Source: Formicarius rufipectus
Taxonomy: Eukaryota > Chordata > Aves > Passeriformes > Formicariidae
DNA: 64,000 nucleotides
Assembly: GCA_013399695.1 (NCBI GenBank)
Contig: VXAU01000683.1
Location: forward strand, 2,206,780-2,270,779
Direction: 5' to 3'
Shown here: positions 50,341-60,016 of the stretch, piece after piece
How the letters are laid out: the number at the start of each line of letters is the position of its first letter
Numbering within the stretch: position 1 is the first letter of the stretch
Made by a program: the position numbers and the translations under genes
Notes under the pieces: model-generated
Seen by the model: the letters and a program-made list of their open reading frames with translations, nothing else
Database searches by the model: none
What the model was told of the DNA's origin: nothing

Positions 50341-50410
50341 CGGCTGCCGCAGCCATGTGGAAATGCGTGACCAGAGGCTGCGCGCCCTGCGGTCTCGGTG
50401 CTCGCAGCAG
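50341..50410. promoter_or_regulatory. CpG-dense patch with overlapping opposed ATGs
   Basis: Eight CpGs lie within 64 bases (50341-50404). The palindrome-like CCATGTGG holds an ATG on the plus strand (50355-50357) and one on the minus strand (50356-50354). The minus frame begins Met-Ala-Ala-Ala-Ala-Glu and stays open for 51 codons to 50201. The plus frame begins Met-Trp-Lys-Cys and stays open to a donor-like CAG/GTACAA at 50410/50411. CpG density, an alanine-run start and a splice donor together resemble a first exon, but which strand, if either, is unclear. No downstream exon is recognised. Confidence 0.25.
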
Positions 50411-53400
50411 GTACAAGACAAGCCCTTGTCTTCAGACCTGTCTGTGCAGGGCTAGAACGCTTTTGGCTCTACATAAGAAATAATAATAAGGCCAAAACCT
50501 CCCTGCCAGCTAGTGAAATGAAAATGCTGTACTTCACAGTTATGTCATTGGAGAATTGTATTTCATTAGAGCTGATATTAAAAACCCTGATGTCAGTTGT
50601 GAAATGCGACTGACTTCAAATTTGCAAAACACATAGGAAATTTTTTCGTAATGTGTTGTCACTTTAGAAGTCTGGCAGTCCTTTAGGTTCACTCATAAAA
50701 CTTTAAGCTCTCAGAAGGGGAAAACCCCAAGGCTATTTCCCCTAAGCTTTAAAAGCTTTGCTTTTACTAGCAAATGCCATTTTTATAAAGTATATGCAAG
50801 TAATATTCTGCATGCTTCAAACAGCAACAGTTAGAACTTTCAGATTGGAGAACTGGATTAAGTAGTCATGAGGAATAAGGTATTCTAGATGTTTAAATGA
50901 GAGCTTTTTAAAAGTCAGTGAACAGCATTGAGAATAGCAGTCCAAACCATTACTGGTTATTAAATGCATAAAAAAAGGAAAAAAAAAATCGCTGTTGTTT
51001 TGCCGTTTTCCCTTCCCATTTGGTGGCTTGCAGGCTTGTGTTGCTGGGGAGGACTGTGCACAGCAGTTGTGCTGAGTTGGTTCCAACAGGTCACTGGGCT
51101 GCAGGACAGTTTCCATGTTAACCTTGTTTACACAAATTTCTGAAGTACTCATAAATCAGACTGTTGTCTTAGTCACAGTAAAGACATGAGGGGTACATGA
51201 TTAGCTCTTATTTTTGCTTGCTAGACAATATTTAAATGTCCAGTGCAGTATGTGAGCGAGCTTACTTTTGTTACAGTTATATTTATTTAGGACATGATTT
51301 ATTGTAGGTGATGGTAAATAATACTTGATTCAAGGCAGGATTTTCTGGTTTGGGTTTTTGCTCAGATGTGGAGAACTTGTGAACATACATACATAGTCAT
51401 TTGCTAATAGAAAAATATGTTATGGTTAAACAAACCAATCCAAACGGTTTGTGGCTTGAAGATATGATAATGACTAGAAGTGTGTTCTTTTCTGCTTGGA
51501 TACATCCAGCTCCTCAGTAACTTCCCCTTCACACTGTCCTCCCTGTTGAAACCTCCACTAGGCAATAGCCAGTGTCTGCTATGTCCACTCAGAAGCTGTT
51601 TGGGTGCTGTTCAACCAAGTTAAGACTTCAAGTGGCAGAGTTCACATTTGGGGTTCCCCCCCTTCTCTTGATTATAATCTCCTTTCTTTGCATTGCTTTC
51701 TCACCCAATTTTCAGGACCTTACTACTTTTAGGACTTCTCTCTCTTTTGAAATCAGCCAGCAGTGGTAAGGTACAATATCTGAGAGACAGTTGTAAGACA
51801 TCATGCAAATTTTCTTTAGGACGGAATCTCCAATCAACCTTGTAAAACCATTCTTACAGGTGTATCCAATTGTGCATAGTATTTCTTATAAATTCACTCC
51901 AGTTAATGGTATTAGGTGATGAATCTTAGTGAAGTGAAGGCTGTTCAGTGGACAGGCAGAGCTGAAATGCCAGTTAATCCCTGGCTGGGCAGATACAGAT
52001 CTTTCTTTTTGAATTTGTCAGCCTGCTTGTGTGAGCAGGTTGTTGTCCCTCTGGTGAGACAAAGGAGTGGGATGCTTGTGTAAGGGTTAGATCAGCCTGT
52101 CAGAGTCTGGTTAAGGGAGTTTGTGCTTATCAACAGGTTCTGAGGAGAGTGGAAACGGAATGGTTTGGATTAGATGTCCCTGAAGGATGTATCTGTTCAG
52201 CTTGTCAGCTTCATGCCCTTAAAATGGGGACCGTAAAATCAAGGACAGACCCACCTTTTTTGTATCTTTCATTTTCTTTTTTTTTTTTCTTTTTTTTTTT
52301 TAAATAGTAAAGGCATTGAAACACTTTCTGGAAACAGAAAGCATTCCCAGCTTTTATGGACATGTGGTCAGTCGGCTCTTGCTTGTTCCCTTATAAGCAA
52401 TATTCTTAACGGGAAGAAGTTGCTACTATTTCAGGTCGGTGTGTTGTGTTTTCTTTTACAGTTGCCATGGCACTGGTAAGACAGATATGTTCTGTAATTG
52501 TGTTTGTCCTGTTGTAATATGTGAATTTTATTTTCAGCACTGTATTTGCAGCATAATAGTGTGTGCAGTAATTTTCCATACTTCACCAAAGTTGCCCCTG
52601 TTGGAGTTACTGCACTCTATTTTTTCTTATTTGTCATAGTAGTGTGTTTTACACACCCACCCTTGTGCCCACTAGAGTCAATAGCTCCCACATACAGCCT
52701 TTGTATTTTGGGTATTCTATAGATGATGGATACTTAAGGTTGGAGATCTTACGTTATGGTGGCAATCTTACATAAACCCTAACATTAGAGCCTAATCTAG
52801 CAGATTTTTATACAGCTCAAAAAACTAGGCTGAGCTACAATTTATCTTTTGAGAAGGTGCTTAATATTGATTTAAAGGCTTCCGGTGATAGAGAAGCTAA
52901 CAAAAATTAACTATGTAAGTTCTAGGTAATTTGTTGCTGATCTGTGTCACTGTTTAAAAATGTAGCTTGCTTACTTAAAACAAGCTTCCTTAAACGAAGT
53001 GCCGCAAAACACCACAGCAGCAACCATAGCTAAAATCAACCCTTTCTCTTTTGTTTTCCTCATCTTTTCTTTTCCTATAGTGAAATTTTCAATGTGCTGA
53101 TTGAAATCAAATCTCTCAGTAATTCAGCTTTTACTTTTTACTATGACAGAAATAACTTTAGGGAAGTTTGAAATGTTTTCAAAGTAAATTTCGCAATATG
53201 TGTTGGCATAACTAGGAATGAGTCAAGCCCAAGACACACTGACAGTGATGTTGAGCCCTGTTTTCCCCTACTACAGGTTCCTGATGCCACCTATCATTTG
53301 TCCATTGAGAATCAGATGGTTTTAATGACTCACATGAGGCTGCTTACCACACAGGAAATTGGAGTGAGGTGTCTGCAAGTGTCTCAAGGCTGTCTTACTG

Positions 53401-53685
53401 TTACCCCTAAATGCAGGATTCAGGTGGAATGTAGTATTGAAGAAAGCAAGAATTCTGTAGTAATTTTTTTAAGCAGGATTTTTATGTTGCCGTGTTATGG
53501 TTAGCCAGACCAAGTAAAGCAAACCTGTTTTGTCTTTGCATCTCTTTGGTTTTGCCTTTTTTTGTTTGTTTTATTAGTGTGTGGGGGATCTGTTTGATTT
53601 TGTTTGTTTTTTAAAGTAGTTGAAAATATGGATCAGCTTTGGAGGAGACCATGAAAACCCACTGTTGCAAAACAAATTTGTCTGA
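50411..53685. other. AT-rich non-coding DNA, no gene seen
   Basis: Short frames only. The one notable simple tract is a poly(T) run at 52277-52301. No repeat family or RNA gene is recognised. Confidence 0.55.
52277..52301. repeat. T12-C-T12 tract
   Basis: Two runs of twelve T residues separated by one C. Read from the minus strand it is a poly(A)-like tract, but no element body is recognisable beside it. Confidence 0.85.
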
Positions 53686-53698
53686 TGCTGAGTCAGCA
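53686..53698. promoter_or_regulatory. Exact T-MARE (Maf recognition element)
   Basis: TGCTGAGTCAGCA is an exact match to the 13-bp palindromic TRE-type Maf recognition element, bound by large Maf homodimers and by small Maf heterodimers with NF-E2, NRF2 or BACH proteins. An exact 13-mer is unlikely by chance in 64 kb (well below one expected copy). Whether it is occupied depends on chromatin and conservation, which cannot be seen here. Confidence 0.5.
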
Positions 53699-56090
53699 GA
53701 GGGTGTTAGACCAGTTCATCAAGTGTATCAACAGAGGATGTAAGAAAAACGCAAGAGTGCTTTCTGGTGTCTCAGAGTGCTGGCTTTGAGAATAACGAAA
53801 GTTCAACTCCTTCAGTTATTGCAGTGACAGACCTAGAGGCTGGATGGGGGGTGGCACCACTTATGTATCTTTTTCACAGGGTATCTAAAATTTAATTGAG
53901 GGAGAGTGGGACGCAAAACACCCACCTGTATGTTTAGTTCAAATTTGCTCCTTGTTGGACAGTGTTTAGGAGCTTCTGAATTAAAAACAGTTACAAATGG
54001 AACTGCTGTTCTCAGCTGTTCCATTAACCTTGCTAAGCTGAAGTCATCTCTTAGTAGTCATATGGGCAAAGAGGTGTGCAATGACCCCTTCATGCTTTGC
54101 CAACCAAAGCTATTTACAGAAGAGGGAGCTCAAGTTTCCTGTCACGCCTGTCTGCAATTGGTATGCCCTCAAGAGTTGCTTTCTTTTAAGGTATCATGAG
54201 TTGAATAGAAGACACTGTTTTTCCCTATATATATGACAAGAGTCAAGTTTCTAAACTTAAAACATTGCTTTTCTTAGCATCCATAGAACCAACTATCATT
54301 CAAGCTGTTAGAAACCTGACAGTCACATTGGAGTCAGGTGGGTTGGTATGATTTTCTTGAATGAGCCATTTCTCATTGCAGATGTAATCTGAAGACTGTT
54401 GCTGTTGTTTTGTTCTTAATTTATGTGCAGTTTATAAGCCAGTTTTTGTACTGGATTAAGAACATGTGGTCTTGGACCATTTTAAGTTTTCCAGGATTTG
54501 GGGCTTATTAGTGCTGTAAAAGTGCTTTCATAACAGCCTTCTTTCAGTTAGTTTTCTGTATTTATTTGATGCTTATTATTTTGAAATGGATATGCATCAC
54601 TGCCATTTCCTGAGAAATTATGAGATGGGATTTCAGTTAATTAGTGTGCTGTTTTTGTTGAGAGGGATCCTTCTTAATTGCTTGTTTTATTTTCTTGGAA
54701 TGTATGTCTTCATTCCATGATATATGTTTATCTTATGTGGTATAGAAAACCAAGTACTCAAATTCTTCAAGGGATATGTTATGAACAGAGTGTAGATCAA
54801 TACAATTATGTGCTGTCAATTAAGAGGTTAAGTAAGTCTCCAGTTTAAGAAACATGATAGGAAGTTTGCAGACTGTCTGAAGGTATTTGGGGCAGAGTCT
54901 TTCCAGGAGCTCAAGGTCAGCAAGGTAGCCCACTCATTATATGGGTAAAGCAGGTATGACAGTTACCTGGGACCTGTGAGGCTTACACAGCACTGCTGTG
55001 GCTGCTCTTTATTTGCTTATGTAAGACTGTGTCCCCATGTTCCCAAAACTTACCATCCCAACTGTACCTCAAACAAAACACCTTGCTTGGTCCTAATGGT
55101 GTAGATGGCACTTAGGACTGTGATGTAACTTTTTACCAGAATCTATAGTCAGTGGTGGAAGCCAAGAGAGCATCAGAGTGAAAAATGTTTTGGCTCTTTA
55201 GCTTAAAAACTAACGTCAGCTCAGCTGAGCTCCCAGATTCACATTTGGCAAAAGACAGATTATATAAGCAGCAGTAATTTTCCCCATGCTTGGAAAGAAT
55301 TGGTCAAAATGCTTTACAGTTCCCCACAAGAGTTCGGGGCTGCTGTCTGCAGTGCTTGGGCAGAAGGCAGAAATAACCTTCCGGCAGGACCATGGTCAGC
55401 CAGCCCAGTTCTGTGTGCCTGCCTTGGCCAGGGCTGCCTGTCAGTTGTGCTGGCCACCACTCCTCTGCTTCCAAGGTGATGTGCTGGGCTAGCTGCAAGG
55501 ATCTCATGTGTCAAAGCCAGCTTGGGAGCTCTGTCTTGCACCAGGCTGAAGGTACCCTTGGTCAGGATGAATGTTAAGTGAGGTTTATGGACTTCTTTGC
55601 CTGATAGTAAATTAAAAGTTTAAAAAAAAAAAATTCCCTTCTAAAGAGAGGGGTACTGGAATTTTGAAAATTCACCATTGCATTTGGCTGGAATTTCTTT
55701 TCATGCTTTCTGTGAGGGTTGTTTGGTCTGATCGCAGTGCTGCTGTTTGTGTTTCTAATACAGATGCCTTTCATTCTTCCTTTAAATTATACCAAATGCT
55801 CAACAGGAAGAGCAGATGTTCACCAATTACAAAAAAAGAAGTGAGTTGAAGAGGAAGAGAAAGTTGTGGGTGGAGCAGGGCATTTTAGTTGCCAGGTCAC
55901 TTTTATGCGGGACAATCTGCTACAGTATGTGAGGACCAAGAAAGAGAAGACAGGGGAACCCACCTAATTCCCTACTCTGGGCTCCTCCCAGGCCATCCCA
56001 GGGGCCATCAGCCCACCAAAGTTCTACCTACACAAGCCCAGAGGAGCAGAAGGGCACAATGGCCGGCAGAAAACTGAACTAGGGGCTCAG
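53699..56090. other. Non-coding DNA, no gene seen
   Basis: A GC-richer patch at about 55320-55560 is followed by ATTAAA and an A-tract (about 55612-55633), a weak echo of a polyadenylated insertion, but no element or frame is recognised. From about 55860 the sequence becomes GC-richer, leading into the block at 56100-56995. Confidence 0.5.
55218..55231. repeat. 14-bp perfect palindrome with E-box centre
   Basis: AGCTCAGCTGAGCT is fully self-complementary and contains CAGCTG, an E-box of the type bound by myogenic and neurogenic bHLH factors. Function is unknown. Confidence 0.7.
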
Positions 56091-56099
56091 AGAGGAAGG

Positions 56100-56995
56100 G
56101 GCACGAGCTCTGAGTCATTTCCAGGACACTCCCAGGAGAGTCTCAACCCCTGGGTCTAGACCAGAAACACCATGATGAGTCAATGGCAGACCCCTTTTTG
56201 GACAAGGGAGTTGCTGCTGAAGTGTACAGCACACATGATGGGATGCAAGGGAAGAGCATTTTGGGATTACACAGGGCTTAATACAGGTTGTTTAGGGGAA
56301 GAACCAAAGTCGGACAAAGGGAGGCATTTAGGTGATCCACAGAGGAAGAAGCGTGGGAAAATAGAGGGCTAAAGTCATAAAAAGGGCCAGTGGTGTCTAA
56401 ATACTTTGTGGGTCAGTACACTTGTCCAACCATGCCATGTGCCTGACAGGATAGACTGTGCTGTTGTCATCCAGTATTCCTTTCTGTCACTTTCCTGGGT
56501 GAGGGAGTCTCCATTCTCTAGTCTGTGTCTAAGTGGGAGGCTGAATAGCAACTGGAGCAGCAGTTGGAGCAGCAGGGGTCTGGGTACTGGAGTGGGACTG
56601 TGGGCTGCAGGTCTCATGTGCCTGGATGTCAACACCTGGGACACCCAGTGAGTGAAACCAGCCAGTCATTGGGGTGGGACTGGAGGCCAGAGAACTGTGC
56701 ATCCCTTGTGCAGCACCCAGAGAGGGCACAAGCATGCCGCTGACTGTGGAAACAATAGCAAATATTGGGTCTGTGAGGAGGTGAAGTGGTTTGGGAGCTA
56801 AGTACGTGTGTGCAGAGCAGTGGAGTCCCAGGCACATCTGGATGTGTGAGTGACAGTGTGCCAGCAGCTGGAGTGGGGCAATGCCCTCGGGAACTTGTTT
56901 GTCCAAGTGCCAGCAATTGGGAGGACTGGGGTTCAGAAGCAGTTACTGAGCAAATAAAGTCTCTATAAATTCCAAAGATTGTCTAAAAAAAAAAA
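56100..56995 (+). mobile_element. Probable retroposed or LTR-derived block with poly(A)
   Basis: A block of clearly higher GC than its flanks carries a TATA-like ATAAAAAG at 56377-56384 and, at its end, AATAAA at 56953-56958 followed 26 bases later by an A11 tract (56985-56995). A polyadenylation signal with an A-tract at the right distance suggests a reverse-transcribed polyadenylated RNA, or an LTR whose transcript was retroposed. The left boundary is uncertain and could lie as far as 55860. I found no clear target-site duplication. Frames on both strands (up to 125 codons, 56529-56906) have no recognisable domains. It could also be the last exon of a non-coding RNA followed by a chance A-tract. 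Confidence 0.4.
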
Positions 56996-58850
56996 GTCTT
57001 CAAACAAATGGTGCTCATTTTGCAGCTGGATGCAGCCACCTCTTTCCTTGATCATTAGCCAATTTGGCACGTTAGCATTTGCCTGGTGGGTAGTTTTTAC
57101 TCACCACTGGTAATTACAGTTACTTTCCTTTGAATTTTAAAATCTTGCTCGTTTTGATGACCCATATGCCATGCATTTTTAAAACTAAAAGCAGTTTCCT
57201 TGCCCCAAAACAAACTTTTAGCTTGACTTTTCCACCATTTGAAAAAATGGCATTTCAGTTAGGAAAAAAAAACACAAAAGAAATAGAGTTATGTGAAGAA
57301 ACTGTATCTAATTACTCAGTTATCACTTCAGGGGAAATCTGAAAAGGCAGAAAGAGTTTAAATTGGGATCTGGGCAATCTAGCAGGGGCAGAAGATGGAT
57401 GAGTTCCTATATTTTCATGAGAATAAATGTCCAAGGCTAAAGTTTTATGTCTTTAGCAGAAGATGACACCCTGAAGAACTATGTGGAGGAGGTACTATGG
57501 AAGAAGGAAGTCTTTCATCATTGCTTTAGGAGAAAGAAGCACTAAATCTGCAACATTTATTTAATGTCATGAGGTGAATTCAGCTGTGGTTGGTTGTTGA
57601 GAACACATGAGATTACTTAAATATATGTCATAATAAAATACATTTTTGAGGGCTTTGAGGAAGCTTCTGTGTAAGAATGCTTTAGTGCAGGTCTATCTGA
57701 TACTGTTCTACAAGGTGCTGATGTTAAATTTGACTGCTGCTTTTGAAGAGTTTTGGTGATTGATTACCTGGAATCTGTGTATCATGACCTCTGGAATAGT
57801 GTCATTTGAAGCCTGTTTTTACATCCATCCTAAAACTATTAAATTTGGCAACTGAAGCAGCAGGTGAGATCCCATCATTCATCTCGATGGCTGTGCAAAG
57901 ACCTTCATCTAGTCATACTCTTCATAGCATTTGTTTTCATTCTAGCAATGGAAGCTGGATTTAGAACAGTTTTTATAGCAATTGAGAAGTCCCTTGGGAA
58001 GGAGCCCTGTAACAGCTTATTTAAGGGGTTAACTCCTTGTTATGTTGGTCAGCTTTCATTTAACTCTGATGACTGTGTGGGGTTTGGATTAACAAGGTCG
58101 CAGCTGCTCCCAGCACCTTCTGGTGCATCAAATGGTTGTGAAAGGTCTAACTGCAGGGTAAGGGCTGATCTAATGACAGTGGCCACTGCTCCTTAAACCT
58201 CCATTGCTTCCTACAGAAACATAGCCACTAGAGGTTTTTCAAAGAATAATGTGGCATGTATGTGCTTCAGCTTAATTTTACGTATGGTTAGTTTGATTTA
58301 TGTTCTAGTCTTTTCTGGTCATCTTTTCCCAGTTTGCCAGCATAATTAGGAATTGACTTGAAACAGTTCTGGACTTCTGTGAGCAGTGACTGGTATCAGA
58401 ATTAAACCATGCAGTACATCTGAGTGGGGCAAGGTAACTTTTGGTTTTTTCCTGTTCTACCTGAAGTGTTCTGCCTTCAGTGTGTTAAGATGTGAGACAT
58501 TATAAGCCTGGTAGGGGTCAGTTGGTTTGCTTGTGGTGTACACTTGATGTTAGTTGTCACTCCACAAAAGAAAGAGAGCTGGACTAACTTTGAAATAAAT
58601 GATCCCAGTTTTCATGGCCAATAATCAAAATCAAAGAGATTCTGTTTTCTGCTGGAAAAACCATAGAAATCAACATAAAATTAAATATTAGCCTCTTTTG
58701 GAAGCAAATTCAAAATCTAATAAAATCTGGAATTATGATTACAAGATTATCTAACTTTTGCTTATATTTTACAGATGCTTATAAGGCCTGTTGAGGCACA
58801 TAGAGCTGTATGCAGGAATTTAGGAACTCGATTAGTTTCCTATTTGATCT
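56996..58850. other. AT-rich non-coding DNA, no gene seen
   Basis: One plus-strand frame of 110 codons (57864-58196) starts with a hydrophobic stretch but lacks splice context or a recognisable family. Nothing else is seen. Confidence 0.5.
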
Positions 58851-58859
58851 TGATTTAGG

Positions 58860-58970
58860 GGTTTGGTTTTTTGGTGCTTTTTTCTTTTTTTTTTTNNNNN
58901 NNNNNNNNNNNNNNNNNNNNNNNNNNNNNNNNNNNNNNNNNNNNNNNNNNNNNNNNNNNNNNNNNNNNNN
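58860..58970. repeat. T/G-rich tract running into an assembly gap
   Basis: Plus-strand GGTTTGGTTTT-like sequence becomes a T run and then enters the N run at 58896-58970. As with the first gap, the hidden bases are probably low-complexity. Confidence 0.8.
58896..58970. other. Assembly gap, 75 N
   Basis: Seventy-five unknown bases. True length is uncertain. The flanking poly(T) suggests sequencing drop-out in a homopolymer. Confidence 0.98.
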
Positions 58971-59959
58971 CTGTTTTTTAATAAAGCTTGTTAAAATACC
59001 AGTATTTTCTCTGAGGAGTTAAGAAATAATGTTCAAATTATATGTGAAGATCTAAAAAGTTGCTTTGCATTTATTATGTAAATGACTTAGCTATTTAAAG
59101 GGGGAAATTACTCAACTGCCCACAGAATTTGTGATTTCACCTTCCTTGAAAGACGTCTCCTGTATATGATGAATTTTATATGTGCTCTATTGTTTTCTGA
59201 TGTTAAAACCTGCTAATAAAATAGGAGGAGAGTGGGAAAGCAGAATACTGTGTGAGAAATACTAAAGGATGTGATATTTTAATTTTGAAGGAAATTTTCA
59301 ACATTGAGTGCTTGTGAAAATGTAGCAAGGAACTTTACCCTAGTATCTATATTGAGGAAACCTAATGTCAGAGTCTTCCTGTGTTTTTTAATAGGTAAGT
59401 GTCTGTAACTAGAAAGTAAATACAAAATCAGTAGGAGGTTTGCCATATAGTACAGTGTGATTAAGATCTGGCTTAAGCTGTTTATGGCACTTAGGCTGGA
59501 TTCTTTTCTCAGTCACACTGGTAAAGCCTCAAACCTTTTGCTGGTCACTGGTTGTAATCCACGGTGGTGGGTTACTGTACATAAAAATATTCTAAATAGA
59601 TTTAGCATTTAGTAAGGAAAGCTTTGGAAAGATTGTTTCTGCTGATGGCAAGTCTTGGACCATCTCTTCAGACAAAGAAAGACGAGGCATTTCTTAACAT
59701 AGTCAGCACAGAGATACGGAGAACTTCATAGATCAAAACCAGCTTATTAAGCTTCACTGAGAATTACTTAAGCACAAGTACAAAATGTGTTTCAAATTTG
59801 TCTGCTTTTATTTTTTGTGGATCAGCAGTGAAGTATTAGTTCAGATGCTTCTAGGAAAACAGCTTTATTTCAGATGTTTGTTGTGATTTTGTAGTGTCCA
59901 TTAAGGTAGGTCTTTGTGAGCAGAAGTAGAGGAAGCTTCTGTCATTGTGAAAATGCTAA
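58971..59959. other. AT-rich spacer
   Basis: No gene, repeat family or RNA gene is recognised. Confidence 0.5.
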
Positions 59960-60016
59960 AAGGGGGTTCAACATAAGGATCCTTTCCAACCTAAATAGTT
60001 CTGTGATTCTGTGACC
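59960..60016 (+). mobile_element. CR1 LINE 3' end, severely 5'-truncated
   Basis: The sequence runs from a GGGGGTTCAA-like segment through GGATCCTTTCCAACC and ends in two copies of an ATTCTGTG-type octamer. This matches the conserved 3' terminus of avian CR1 retrotransposons, which end in an octamer microsatellite rather than poly(A). Only about 55 bases survive, typical of CR1 5' truncation, and no ORF2 sequence is present. It is the strongest lineage marker in the window. Confidence 0.8.

Noticed and set aside
55320..55633. GC-richer patch followed by ATTAAA and an A-tract, considered as a second retroposed sequence.
   Set aside because: The signal-to-A-tract spacing is too short and no body boundary or duplication is visible.
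58225..58240. CCACTAGAGG, similar to part of a CTCF site.
   Set aside because: Only the core half matches and the flanking consensus positions are absent.
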